From: Endomychus coccineus
Taxonomy: Eukaryota; Arthropoda; Insecta; Coleoptera; Endomychidae
NCBI GenBank assembly: GCA_958510875.1
Contig: OY294070.1
Span: forward strand, 5,952,001 to 6,016,000
Reading direction: 5' to 3'
DNA: 64,000 nt
Position 1 is the first letter of the stretch. Each line of letters begins with the position of its first letter. Both the position numbers and the translations under genes were made by a program. Shown piece by piece: positions 1-49,516 of the stretch. Below the pieces are notes generated by a model. It worked only from the letters and a program-made list of their open reading frames with translations. It was not told the DNA's origin and made no database searches.

Positions 1-1280
1 TACAAGGGATCGATAGCCATATGCCTGAAATTGTGTTTCATCAGCGAACAATTAGGCTGATTCTGCTTGATGTCAATACCAACAAGGCTATGGAATACTG
101 CCTTAAAGAGAAGCAAAACTCGAATGAATTCAATAGTTAATTAAATTTAACCTTCTTCGATAGTTCACGTGTGTTTTAAAAACACCCCTGCATCGCAGTG
201 TCAGCGTTAAGTTTATCAACAGTCTCCAATCTAAGCAAAACAGGGTCATCTCAATTGCACGTTTTTATCTGTAGGTTAAAGACGTTTATTAACATATCAA
301 TATTCAGGGTCTTACAGTAATTCTTTTGAATTCACTAAAAGTTGAAATCTAAACCAATTTAAGAAGTTCTTTTTGAAGAAAACATTAGTTGTGAACTAGG
401 AATAAAACCTGGTGTACAACCAGCATGAAGTAGATACAATACACATTGCTTCACCGACATTCATCTAGAATCTTGCCAGAAATGATCGACAATACCATCT
501 TCGAAGGTCCATGTCCCGTCGAGATAAGCAAATAGACATATTTACACATTCATTCTTCAATTCAACATACTCATGTAAAAAATTACACATTTCGCAATTT
601 ACAGAAAACACGACCTAAATGTACGTTAGACGTAGAATTGCAGGCCTGGAAAAATTATTTCTGATTTTTTGGAGTTTAATTCTATCAGATTCGTATCAAA
701 AATATGAACAATTCCCCTTCACACCTGGTTTGAAGGGGAATTGTTAAGACGAATTAGTTGCTCAAGTAACCAAGTATAACGGCACATCATTCTTATCGTA
801 AAAATACTATATCTACCTGTCGCGTCGTTGAAAGAATAGAAGCGAACTCATCGAACGTAAAAGAACGTTTCAAAGAAGCTTCGAGTGAAAATGTACCTCT
901 CTTCTTAGCGTCAATTATCTCCCAGAACGAAATAAAACTTGCTACTTTGATATTGTGGGTTGGAAAAGGAATATAGAAGATCCAATTAAATTGAATGATT
1001 TTCTATTATCCCTGCACATACATTTATCGAAAATTTGGAAAAAGATGCATGGGGATTTTGGTTTGCCCAAACGTGCTAGATTTTGAATTACATTCATTGA
1101 CAAAAATCTAATCGCAGTTGAAAATCTTGCGGTTTAATAGCTTGAAGGCGTTATAAATGATACGAGCTCAGCAACTAGTCAGGCGAAATTCCCTATATAC
1201 TTACTACTGTTAGGTACATTTTCCATCAAAGCCAGTCATCTGCTAGTACTGATTCTTGAGTTAACAAATAAACAATTTAA
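1..1280. other. No gene recognised; AT-rich
   Basis: No convincing coding or RNA gene. It holds one perfect short inverted repeat (707-745, listed separately). Likely intron or upstream sequence of the channel gene. Confidence 0.4.
707..745. repeat. Perfect 15-bp inverted repeat with 9-base loop
   Basis: AACAATTCCCCTTCA at 707-721 and its exact reverse complement at 731-745. No clear role; too short for a typical pre-miRNA stem. Confidence 0.8.
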
Positions 1281-1314
1281 AGGTTAGGTTAGGTTAGAAA
1301 GCTGCTGAAGAACT

Positions 1315-2160
1315 TGGTCTCGAACTTCACATCAGTCGAGAAGGCCAACTAGAGGGCGCCCTCGTGTTGCAACCTTGTCGCCTGAAAGCTCAGATAAATG
1401 CCGCGGAGCAAGATCATATGCTCAGGTGGCATGCTGGCAATACGATAAACGGTATATTCTATGAAACATCGAAACGCTGGGCTTGTCAACAAGACAGACC
1501 TTCGTCTACTCAAGGTCAGCTGAGCTTATATCCGAGATGGCGTAATCAACATCTAGGTGTACCTATCGCCGCAACGTGATGGGTGTGCAGGGGCCTGATG
1601 TCAGCTGCAAAGCCTGTCGATAGGCACCTGAGACGTTTTTCCACCTGCTGTCGGCATGTCCAGCAAAAGCGACCTCGACGTACACCCATCACTGTAGTAA
1701 TTACCATTTAAGGCACTCGTACGGAAAGATCAAGAGCCGCTGCTACCTTACATACCAGGAGATATTGAGTCTGGAAATACCCGTTTCTGACCGTCAGGTC
1801 CATACATGGAAATATGCCTGACGTTGTCCTTCTCGATAAATAAACCAGGACTATGTATGTCATAGAATGCTCTACTCCGGCAGAGAAGAACATAGTTTCG
1901 AAAGAGGAGGAAAAATGTACAAAGCACCAAGATCTCCTGTTCGAGCTCCGCACGCTATGCCCCCAAGTACAAGATCGTATTAGTGGTTCTGATTGTCGGT
2001 GCTTTGGGAGAAATCGGTCTTCGCTGCCTTCGAACTCAAAGATCATTCCCGCCTACAATAACTCGGCACAAATCTTGATAGACCGGATGCGGAAGGCAGT
2101 CATTCTGGGTTCAATAACACTACTTAGCGCACAGTTTGATTTTCACAAATTTAATTAGAA
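1315..2160 (+). pseudogene. Decayed LINE 3' end: Cys/His motif and C-terminal domain
   Basis: Frame-shifted remains of the C-terminus of a non-LTR retrotransposon. Visible are a Cys-His cluster (CKACR ... HLLSACP) near 1600-1660 and a later segment (TPAEKNIVSKEEEKCTKHQD) near 1877-1935, typical of LINEs with this kind of C-terminal domain, possibly a restriction-like-endonuclease type. The end, AQILIDRMRKAVILGS, reaches about 2110. The 1700-1915 part is similar to 5040-5290, so two copies of one family are present. Confidence 0.72.
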
Positions 2161-3535
2161 CGGGCTTATGCGAAAGACGAAGTAAGCGTTGCTCACTCAT
2201 TCACTTTGTTTTAACCCTTTGGGTATAAGCGCAGCGTACTGACCCACCCTCTAGTTAATATAAAGCCGATTGCAGTTTTTGTTTGTCGATTCTTTTTAGT
2301 ATGTTACAGGCCTACCATTTGTTGTTTTTTCAACCTTTTTAGTATTTTTCCACTATAATAATTGAAATATTCATTAATAATTATAATTCCCTGCCTTGTA
2401 CGACAGTAATAAATTAGCGGGAATAGGACATACAAAAAAAGACGTTGTTATCTGTTCAGCGACGTTTCGACCATATATTTTTGTTCTTCTTCAGACTTTC
2501 AAATACCTATAACATCAATGCTAAAATGTTGAAATTACATACATGGCAAATAAAAACATAAGACAGAAAGCTGGAAAATACTTGATTAAATTGATTAAGA
2601 ATTGCAGCGTCAAGTCAAACTCTGTAGACCTCACGCCACTACCAGAGAATATTTATAATTATATTACAATACGTGCCTTGATATAGTGTATATTTCGTAT
2701 AGTGAGGGAAGTAAAAATAAGTGGAAAATCCTTCGAATAAAATAGATTTTAGGTTTACTCGCTTCCCACGATTTCTAAACTCAATCACTATAATATGGAT
2801 ACGTTTTATTATTTCTACATAAAAATTTAAGCGATACAGTCTCACTTATCGGAAAAATTGTCAATCATAATTGAACGCTTTGTTGAATTTTATGACTTTA
2901 TTAAACTCCATTTAGTTCGATGGATTGTATCGATTATAGAACTTTCATTCTGTTTTCCCGATAGGTATAATTACTCAGAAAGTTCTAGTGATTGTTTCCA
3001 CTTGAGTAGAAAGAGCTGTTCACGTTAAAAGCTTTACACTTATTAGGTATCTGAGTTACTCCATAGTAAAACATAACATGTTTTCCATCGAACGTTATCC
3101 ATCATCGCATCATGGAGACGTCAATTTTTTTTTTCATGATATGTCTGTAGAATAAAACGCAAACTTAAATAAAATAACAAATAAAAGTTTGGTATGCACT
3201 AATGTAATATATAAATGTAACTGGCTATTGGAATTTTACATTTTTTTTTTCAAGTTCAAAATCAGATAATATGCAGATTCTAACTTTGGCAGAATATATT
3301 CAAAATTTTGTTTTCTATCACATTTCAGAACCTGGCCATTGACACAGAAAAATAGCATTTTAGATTCATTATTATGTATATAACTTGAATAATTGTCATC
3401 TAAGGTCAAAACTAACGTTGGAATCGTATGAAATTTTCAAAAATCCAAAAATCGGTTGATTGCCTTAGCGGCAGTCTTAATTCAATACAAATTGTTTCTT
3501 AAGGATTGAGACAGGGAATTGTTTGAGAATCAATT
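2160..3535. other. No gene; AT-rich, one weak hammerhead-like motif
   Basis: I see no coding sequence. On the minus strand about 2461-2494 holds CTGAAGA, a poor stem and CGAAACGTCG, a degenerate hammerhead-like arrangement (see findings). Confidence 0.4.
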
Positions 3536-3539
3536 ATTA

Positions 3540-4090
3540 AATTCTTCCCTCAGCCTGAGTGCTTTGCTAGGAACCACCTCTTGGGTATCCCCTGAAATGA
3601 CAGCTGTCAAATCATCTGCATACACAAATAATCTACCTTCTGTAATAGAATTGGGCAAATCATGCAACTACAAAAAACAATAACGGACCGAGAACGCTTC
3701 CTTGAGAGGTGCCTTGTGCAATGTCAAAAACGTCCGAGTAATTATCATCGATTTTAACAACGATCCTTAGTAGGCCTCGTATTCCCATGACTTTGATTTT
3801 ACTTTGTTTCCTCAAGTTGCGAAGATACATATTGGATGTATTGTATGTGAGTTGAACTATTGCAATTCTGTTGGAAATTCAGATCTGAAGCGAAATTGAC
3901 ATAGAGGCAAACGTGTCGAATTTATCAAGAAATTGCATTATACTGTTGGCAATTGCTTTTTCAAAGATCATAGAGAATGAACTGGAGATGGATATCTGAC
4001 TATAATTGGCAATGTTTTATTTATCACCTTCTTTTAAGACTGATGTTACCTCAGCCAACTTTAATCAACGAGGAAATGTTTCTTTTATGA
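3540..4090 (-). pseudogene. Decayed non-LTR reverse transcriptase fragment
   Basis: Read on the minus strand with frameshifts: AEVTSVLKEGDK, then ISISSSFSMIFEKAIANSIM (RT start region), later GTSQGSVLGPLLFF and FVYADDLTAVISGD (RT motifs 4 and 5 with the YADD catalytic box at about 3610-3635). Several stops and shifts: inactive. Confidence 0.82.
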
Positions 4091-4600
4091 TTGACGCATT
4101 CAACAAGCTTGTTTAGATATGGGATAGCAGCATCTCTACTAAATTAATTAATTTCATACGAATTTCATACATTCCACATATTTTTTTTATATCATTCGAC
4201 TAACTACATAATATATTTCATTTGCAGAGGAAGCAAAATAATAAAAAGTATTGTTTGATCTCTTGACAGTACATTGTTCACTGTTAAGCATTTTAACTAG
4301 CTAGGCTTTTGCTAATTTTCTTATAAATTGCTATAAATTTTAGATGTTATGGTGTGAAATTTGCTTTCGAATTTTCTCAATTTTCAGGCCCGAACTTCGC
4401 TTTTAGAAAATACAAACTGTTGCATATAATTGTGAATACAGAATAATTACTTCTATCGAAATCGATGAGAAAAAATGCAGGTCCGGGTTGAAAAAAGTTG
4501 ATGATGGACCTAAGAATAAAATCAGTCATAGAGGAGTGAAAGTGATTTTTTTCATATCTCCTCAAAGCACTACATAATTTGAGAAAAGAGAAATTGGCAA
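4090..4600. other. No gene recognised
   Basis: AT-rich spacer between two retrotransposon fragments; nothing I can support. Confidence 0.35.
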
Positions 4601-5420
4601 TATTTGCTTCTCACGGCCCTGACGGCATTAACATATGGCGGTGAAAGGAATTTCTTTCCACTCACCGCCGTTTGGCCAGAGACTCACTAGTGAGATACAT
4701 AGAACATCTGTTGCCACTCTAGAAGACTCGTTTTGCCATCACATCACGCACAGCGCGAGTCTTGACAGAATTGATAACATTCAAGAGGGGTGTTCTTTAA
4801 GGCGACTCATTGAGTCCCCTCTTGTTCAACATTTCACTTCTGCCGCTCTCCATTGCATCAAGATGGACACATGGATATCAGAGCATCCATTTATTTTATA
4901 TGGATGACCTGAAACTGTATGCCTCTGAGGAAAAAACCTCCATCAAGTTCTCAACGTGGTTCAAGAATATGCATGAGCCGTAGGCATGAAGTTGGGATTG
5001 GACAAGTGCGAAGTGTTTCATTTGAGGAGAGAACCCATCCCCATAATGTAGACCTATGGGTGCTGCATTACCATCTAAGGCACTTGAACGGAACTGACCA
5101 ATAGCCGGTGCTGCCTTACATGGTAGGAGATATTGAGTCCGTTGTCGGAACTGGAATAACCCATTTCCGACCGTCAGGTTCATACATGCAATGCCTCACG
5201 TTGTTCTCCACGATAAACAAACCAAGACTATATATCTCATCGAATATTCTGCTCCGGCAGAGAAGAATATAGTCTTGAAAGAGGAGAAAAAATGGCAGAA
5301 GGCAGTCATTCTGGGTTCAATAAGACTACTTGGGGGAGAGTAGCTTCGGTACACTGATCAGGTTATTCTGGCGGGATTGCTGTGATGTCTTCGGAGCGCG
5401 CAGCAGCCTCAACCAGGTAT
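4600..5420 (+). pseudogene. Decayed LINE: RT catalytic region joined to C-terminal region
   Basis: Frames joined across shifts show GDSLSPLLFNISLLPLSIAS-like sequence, then HLFYMDDLKLYASEE (RT box with YMDD, near 4880-4930) and VGMKLGLDKCEVFHLRR, followed from about 5040 by the same 3' sequence as 1700-1915. The part between RT and C-terminus is missing, so this is an internally deleted copy. Confidence 0.75.
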
Positions 5421-6220
5421 TAATGTAAAAAAAAATATGTATATATTAGTTCATTACAACATTAGATTATTTATTAAGTCTCCCCAAGCGAATCATGGCT
5501 TGGAAACATAATTCCTCGTTAGTTGCAACTTATGAAATGAAACGGGCCATGATTAACGCCCTAATTTACCAACTGGAACACTAATTTAAATACAGCTAGC
5601 GAAATTCTTCCATCATCAACGGAACCTTATATTTGAATAATTGTCTCTACGTGTTAATTACTTCTTGCACGCTGGGAATTACGAAAGATATTTTCCCATT
5701 ATAACTGTCTTGCTGCGAAGCTCTAAAGGGGATTATATTCAGCAAGAAGGTCAGTATAGGGTCATGTAGAGTTTTCTCAAGAGTATCACGTGTGTTAAGA
5801 TGCCTTTTTCGAAGCCACAACTCTTGGGCTGTGTATACGAATATCAATTCGAACATAATAGGGATTCGTTATGGGAACGTGATTCTCACATCCCAATTCT
5901 CCCTATTTCACGTAAATTGTAACTTATCTAAAAATCTGAAGCCCTTTTCAAGTGCGATACCTCCATTATTGAATATCCCAGGAGGTATCCCAGGAATTCA
6001 AGCAACCTCGGCTGCTATTTCAGATATCGATTAGCGTTTTTTTTTCAACGGTAGCTACTACGTACAGGACGTTTTGCACAATTTAAAATCATTTTCATCG
6101 TTTAGATAGTATCGCTATACAGGACCGGGTGCCACACCAAACGTGCATCCATCATTACAAGATTCTGGTTGTAATTGCAATTGGATAATATAATATTTGT
6201 AAATTATTATGTTTCATTTC
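5420..6220. other. No gene recognised
   Basis: AT-rich sequence without support for coding or repeats. Confidence 0.35.
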
Positions 6221-6224
6221 TTGA

Positions 6225-6425
6225 ATAGTAGACTTCCGTGGATAGCTAATTTTGAAAAATCTTGACTTTCGCGTCACAATAGCACGATTTGATTCCGACG
6301 TTTCGCCAACAATTACAGGTGGCATCTTCAAGGCACGCTGCCATCTGTAATGGTTGGCGAAACGTCGGCATCAAGTCTTGCTAATGTGACGCAGAATCCA
6401 TCCGGAAGTCAAGATTTGTCATTAT
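6225..6425. repeat. Fold-back repeat with hammerhead-like cores (GGATAGCTAA family)
   Basis: Two ~80-base arms (about 6255-6330 and 6340-6420) are inverted copies. In the minus-strand reading, TTGAAGA, a GCCA/TGGC stem and CGAAACGTCGG follow the order of a hammerhead core, but the first core base is changed. A related copy starts at 15125. Confidence 0.6.
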
Positions 6426-6477
6426 GTTTCATTGTCATAAACAGAACAGCTGGGAAGATTATATAAGGGCACAACAA

Positions 6478-6640
6478 GAAAATGCCTACCGGTGCAGTGT
6501 TCCTAGATATAGCCAAAGCCTTTGACAAGGTATGGCAAGCTGAACTGATACATAAAATGTACAGATACAACCTACCAATAGCCTACCTGAAGCTTATAGA
6601 TTCGTACCTCTTCGGGCGCAGGGTCAAAACGAGGGTGTGC
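6478..6640 (+). pseudogene. Non-LTR reverse transcriptase fragment
   Basis: One open stretch reads PTGAVFLDIAKAFDKVWQAE and then LPIAYLKLIDSYLFGRR, the RT motif-3 region of jockey-type LINEs. Truncated on both sides. Confidence 0.85.
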
Positions 6641-6675
6641 TAGTGTGACTTATTTCCCGAGAATTTATATATAAC
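6637..6675 (+). repeat. End fragment of the Penelope-like/hammerhead repeat family
   Basis: About 38 bases match the right ends of the elements at 15590-16257 and 26819-28120 (the stretch reading tagtgtgacttatttcccg and onwards). It ends about 25 bases before the sei acceptor at 6700. Confidence 0.75.
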
Positions 6676-6700
6676 TATAATCTATGTATATTTATTTCAG

Positions 6701-43071
<36,371 letters not shown>

Positions 43072-43489
43072 TTTCCTCGACTTAATAATTGAATTATTAT
43101 TGAGCTTTAAATTTATTTAAAAAACCATTGAGAAATAATGGCAGCTGAGGATACAAGATGCGTCGAACTAAGCATCTCTCCTTCTATGTTCAAGATTTTG
43201 TAACAATAATGTTATTAAGTGGAAGCGTTAACGAAAATGTCAACTTTTACAAGTCGTTTTCAATCCGTCACATATTTCAATAATGAATGAATTAGAAAAG
43301 CTAATATTTGAAAAACTTAAAGACAATTTGATACAGTTTATTGTTAGATTTGTTGCTTGTTTATTGGCATATTAAAGCTTTTTAAAGAACATTTTCAAGC
43401 ACAAAATATGTTTATACACGTTTCAGATATTTTTATTAATATGTAATGTAACAACAAATTATTGAAATACTCATCAAGTGAAGCCTGTA

Positions 43490-43495
43490 AATAAA
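43490..43495 (+). promoter_or_regulatory. Candidate polyadenylation signal of sei
   Basis: AATAAA about 420 bases after the stop and just before the satellite array, giving a plausible 3' UTR of 43072 to about 43515. Other AT-rich hexamers exist nearby. Confidence 0.45.
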
Positions 43496-43599
43496 GGCGT
43501 ACAATTGACATATTTGTTTTATTCCCTGAAATTTTCCTTTCCAAGTCCCATCTAAATTGAAATTTACTCATGTACTAAAACCATGTAGTATTATATTAA

Positions 43600-46500
43600 T
43601 TGTATTACTCAATGATACGACTAAAACCTCTGAATAATATTAGTCTGAAACCTTTGATTAATATAATTAATCGATGCTGACATTAAAACCGATAAAGTGT
43701 AGTGTGCAACACGTTCTACCTCAATGAGTAATGCTGGTTGTATAACTTTGCATCGTTATCAAATTCACACTATCTTTCTTGTTTAGTTTGGTTCTAAAAG
43801 AAGGGATTCGTAAGGAATACCCTAACTCTATGCAGCAGCAGCATTACGTTTAATTTCAACGTTTCTTTCTCACATATGTGCTTGCTAAACAAATACAAAG
43901 CAAAATGAATAGATACACATTTCGGATTAGAATCATAGGATAAACAAAGTTTTTGATTCTCCGGGATGAATAGTGACAGCACGTCTATCAGTATATCAGT
44001 ACTATTCATATATGATCAAGACCTCAGAATAATATTAGTTTGAGACCATTAATAAATATAATTAAACGATGCTAAAATAAAAACATATAGAGTGTAGTTT
44101 GCAACTCATTCTACCTGAACGAGTAATGCTGGTTGTATAACGTTGCCCCGTTCTCAAATTCACACTATCTATCTTTCTTGTCTAGTTTGGTTCTTCAGGA
44201 AGGTATTCTTAAGGAATGTCTTAACTCTATGTAGCATTACGTTTATTTTAAATACAAAGCAACGTGAATAGAAACACATTTCGGATTAGAATCATAGGAT
44301 AAACAAAGTTTTTGATTCTCCGGGATGAATAGTGACAGCACGTCTATCAGTATATCAGTACTATTTATATATATGACTGAAACTTCAGAATAATATAAGT
44401 TTGAGACCATTAATTGATATAATTAATCGATGCTAAAATAAAAACATATAGTGTAGTTTGCAACTCATTCTACCTGAACGAGTAATGTTGGTTGTATAGC
44501 TTAGTGCCGTATTCAAATTCTTATCTGTAGCTTTCTCACACTAGTTAACTTTCTTGATTTTGTCCAATTTGGATTGGTTCCTCAGGAAGTGACTCGTGAG
44601 CAGTGCGAGATAGCTTGTCTTAACTCTGTGTAGCATTAAGTTTATTTGAAACGTTTCTCTTTTACATATGTGTTTGCTAAACAAATACAATGCAAAGTGG
44701 ATACGAACACGTTACGAATTAGAATCATAGAATAAACAAAGTTTTTGGTTATTCAGGATGAACAGTAGCAACACGTATATCAGAATTATTTATTTACAGA
44801 TATATGACTAAAACTTCAGAATAATATTAGTTTCTGACCATTAATAAATATAACTAGTCGATGCTGACAATAAAACATATGAAGTGTAGTGTGCAACTCA
44901 TTATACTTGAACGAGTAATATTAGTTGCATAGCTTTGAGCCATATTCAAATTATTGTCTATAGCTTTCTGGCACTGCCTACCTTATCTTGATTTTGTCTA
45001 GTTTGGTTTAGATCCTCAGAAAGAGATTCGTAATCAGTGCGAGATAGTTTGCCTTAACTTTGTGTAGCATTAAGTTTATTTGAAACGTTTCTCTTTTACA
45101 TATGTGTTTGCTAAGCAAATACAATGCAAAGTGGATACGAACACGTTACGAATTAGAATCATAGAATAAACAAAGTTTTTGGTTATTCAGGATGAACAGT
45201 AACAACACGTATATCAGTACTATTTATATATATGACAAAAACCTTAGAATAATATTAGTTTGAGACCATTGATAAATATAATTAGTCGATGTTGACAATA
45301 AAACATATGAAGTGTAGTATGCAACTCATTATACTTGAACGAGTAATATTGGTTGCATAGCTTTGAGCCATATTCAAATTATTGTCTATAGCTTTCTGGC
45401 ACTACTTACCTTTCTTGATTTTGTTCAGTTTGGTTTGGATCCTCAGAAAGAGATTCGTAACCAGTGCGAGATAGCTTGCCTTAACTCTGTGTAGCATTAA
45501 GTTTATTTGAAACGTTTATCTTTTACATATGTGTTTGCTAAACAAATACAATGCAAAGTGGATACGAACACGTTACGAATTAGAATCATAGAATAAACAA
45601 AGTTTTTGGTTATTCAGGATGAACAGTAACAACACGTATATCAGTACTATTTAAATATATGACAAAAACCTTAGAATAATATTAGTTTGAGACCATTGAT
45701 AAATATAATTAGTCGATGTTGACAATAAAACATATGAAGTGTAGTATGCAACTCATTATACTTGAACGAGTAATATTGGTTGCATAGCTTTGAGCCATAT
45801 TCAAATTATTGTCTATAGCTTTCTGGCACTACTTACCTTTCTTGATTTTGTTCAGTTTGGTTTGGATCCTCAGAAAGAGATTCGTAATCAGTGCGAGATA
45901 GTTTGCCTTAACTTTGTGTAGCATTAAGTTTATTTGAAACGTTTCTCTTTTACATATGTGTTTGCTAAGCAAATACAATGCAAAGTGGATACGAACACGT
46001 TACGAATTAGAATCATAGAATAAACAAAGTTTTTGGTTATTCAGGATGAACAGTAACAACACGTATATCAGTACTATTTATATATATGACAAAAACCTTA
46101 GAATAATATTAGTTTGAGACCATTGATAAATATAATTAGTCGATGTTGACAATAAAACATATGAAGTGTAGTATGCAACTCATTATACTTGAACGAGTAA
46201 TATTGGTTGCATAGCTTTGAGCCATATTCAAATTATTGTCTATAGCTTTCTGGCACTACTTACCTTTCTTGATTTTGTTCAGTTTGGTTTGGATCCTCAG
46301 AAAGAGATTCGTAACCAGTGCGAGATAGCTTGCCTTAACTCTGTGTAGCATTAAGTTTATTTGAAACGTTTATCTTTTACATATGTGTTTGCTAAACAAA
46401 TACAATGCAAAGTGGATACGAACACGTTACGAATTAGAATCATAGAATAAACAAAGTTTTTGGTTATTCAGGATGAACAGTAACAACACGTATATCAGTA

Positions 46501-47250
46501 CTATTTATATATATGACAAAAACCTTAGAATAATATTAGTTTGAGACCATTGATAAATATAATTAGTCGATGTTGACAATAAAACATATGAAGTGTAGTA
46601 TGCAACTCATTATACTTGAACGAGTAATATTGGTTGCATAGCTTTGAGCCATATTCAAATTATTGTCTATAGCTTTCTGGCACTACTTACCTTTCTTGAT
46701 TTTGTTCAGTTTGGTTTGGATCCTCAGAAAGAGATTCGTAACCAGTGCGAGATAGCTTGCCTTAACTCTGTGTAGCATTAAGTTTATTTGAAACGTTTAT
46801 CTTTTACATATGTGTTTGCTAAACAAATACAATGCAAAGTGGATACGAACACGTTACGAATTAGAATCATAGAATAAACAAAGTTTTTGGTTATTCAGGA
46901 TGAACAGTAACAACACGTATATCAGTACTATTTAAATATATGACAAAAACCTTAGAATAATATTAGTTTGAGACCATTGATAAATATAATTAGTCGATGT
47001 TGACAATAAAACATATGAAGTTTAGTATGCAACTCATTATACTTGAACGAGTAATATTGGTTGCATAGCTTTGAGCCATATTCAAATTATTTTCTATAGC
47101 TTTCTGGTACTGCCTATCTTTCTTGATTTTGTCCAGTTTGGTTTGATTCCTCAGCAAGAGAATCATAAGGAATGCAAGATCACTTACCTTAACTCTGTTG
47201 ACCATTACGTTTCTCTCTTACATATGTGTTTGCCAAACATATATGCTAAC
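43600..47250. repeat. Satellite array, ~427-bp units, about 8 copies
   Basis: An anchor word (acgtatatcag or acgtctatcag) recurs at about 43981, 44340, 44772, 45207, 45633, 46061, 46488 and 46915. The first units are diverged and shorter; those from about 45200 are nearly identical, suggesting recent amplification at the right side. Lies between the 3' ends of sei and the KDM4-like gene. Confidence 0.93.
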
Positions 47251-47365
47251 ACATCTCAAATATATCTTCACAAGGAACTGTCTGTTAACGCTTGCTTGGA
47301 CCAACTCAAAATATTCTTAGCGGTTAAGGACGGATAAATAAAACAACTATTGTAAAATGAAAACA

Positions 47366-49516
47366 TTTATTTAGGACTCTTCAGCGTAATTTAAGACGAA
47401 GAATTATACTAAATCATCGCTATTATACATGATTTCAATGTTTCTTAACATTAAAAAAAATCTGAACGAGTTATCATAATATGTACAAACTATAATAAAT
47501 ATAAATCTATCACACATACGAAAAAAACCTTGAACATTAAACGTAAGGAGCAGAACTAATCAAGAGTTTTCATAGAAACTATTATGTAATACAAAGGAAA
47601 AATCACAACTTGGAACAGGTATTAGACAAATAAATGAATTATTAATGGGAAATATTCGTAAATATTGGTACAAAAGTCGGCAAAATTTAATCATTTCCCT
47701 CCCATAAATAACTATTTTTTAATTTTATTAAAATGAATTTGAATAACTACTTGATAGTTTTTATTTGCAATTTAAACGTTTTTCCTTTTATAAAAAATGA
47801 GATCACAGTGAAAATATTTTTTAATTAAATTAATGAGAATAAAAGGAAAATATTCATTGGGTTATTTCAAAGGATAAATTCATTGAAAAAATCTAATAAT
47901 ATATATAATAATGTTTTGGAAAAATGTTACTTTATAATAAATTATTAAATTAATTCGAACTATGATTTTCGGAATTATTAATATTATTTCATGTTTCTCT
48001 GTGCAATAACACTAATTTAAGAGAAATAAATTATTTCTGGCAATTTTATCTATAAATCATTGCCGAGAGTAAAAGTAAAAATTAAAAACGTAACCTGAAA
48101 GTAAATCGAAAATTATCCCATAAAATGTTCATGACTTAAATTTATAAAACAAGAAAAAAGCCGTGTTAACAATTTCTTCCTCAAACGTCGAGGTCAGAAT
48201 TAAAAAAAATTCTGAATAAATGTATTACAAACCAATAATTTCTAATATTACATAATAAAAATACAAACTGATCCAAATGTAATGAACAATACTGTCTGAT
48301 TATTATTATTATTATTTACCTTTTCAGTAAAATATAATTTACTAGAAAATATTGACTCTGAATTTAATTAGCGTAATTTAATGTTTATATTTCGTAATGT
48401 TCTTTTTTATTGCTTAAAAAACATTATGAAAACAATCATTTATATTAAGCCAATAATTCTAAAATATTTTGTACATAAAAAAATGAACAATTATTAAATT
48501 AGTGCAAACAAAACTGTGAGGAACTAAAATTAAAAGTGCCACCTATTTCATATTGCAGCCTTGATTTTCTACTTAGTTCTTTTTATACAGTGTCCTACTT
48601 TAGACGGCGATATCTTTTGTTTCAACGATATTAATTAAATTTTTTAATTTATACATAATTTAATTATTTCAAAATATTATTTATTTAGCTTCATGACTAT
48701 TAATAGATTAATTTTAATTATTTTTGAAAATTAACATAATAAAAAAAAATCTTTATAAAAACGTTTGAAAAATACCCAAGCTCGTGTTTTATTTGTTTTT
48801 AATTAGTGAATATTAAATTAAGGTGCAGTAACTCTGAAAATCGAAGTAAAATAGTAAAAATATTTCTTTTAAATAAAACCATACAGGAAAAATGTAAAAG
48901 AACATAAAAATACTTGGCCAGTAGAAATTGAATTATTAAAGTGACGAATCTTAAAATTTAAATTTATTGAAAATAGTTTTCAATCAAAATTAAATATTTA
49001 CAGAGAAAAAAATTAGCGAGCGAAACCGTCTAAAGTTTGAAAAAAATAACGTTCTATTTTACCTTTCACCTCGGTTATTCTGTTTGAATAATAAATGTGT
49101 ATTAAAGTTCCGAACGGACAAATAAAAATCAGTCAACTACTTCGAAATTGATATAAATAAATACAGATTAAGTGAACATTTTCCATTAATAATCAAGTTA
49201 AATAATCCTAATTATTATTTACATTTATTTCGAATAATTCACGAGATATCAGTTACTTTCCTCGAAACGTTCATTTGACAAGTAAACTATTTCAGCTATT
49301 TACGAAATTTTAAAATAATCCACGTTTCGACAAAAGTAACGGGAAATTTAAAATATAATCAATTGAAACTAAACTTTTTTTCTAAATTAGAATTTCACTT
49401 TATACCTTAATGTGTATCAAAAAAATTAATCAACAAGTCGAAAATGATTTGCAGAGGAATCCCGTAAAACAAGTTCTCTCAGTCTTTTTAAAACAAAAGT
49501 TACGAGTTTGCCAAAA
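47366..49516 (-). other. Probable Kdm4 3' UTR, AT-rich, no gene
   Basis: About 2.1 kb of very AT-rich, apparently unique sequence after the stop. A minus-strand AATAAA at 47366-47371, at the edge of the satellite array, is a plausible end. No open frame of note, no repeat family recognised. Confidence 0.4.

Noticed and set aside
1282..1298. Three TTAGG units, the insect telomere repeat
   Set aside because: Only about 16 bases next to a LINE fragment; too short to claim an interstitial telomere.
46990..47337. Frames at the right end of the 427-bp satellite
   Set aside because: Inside repeat sequence, no domains, not kept between units.
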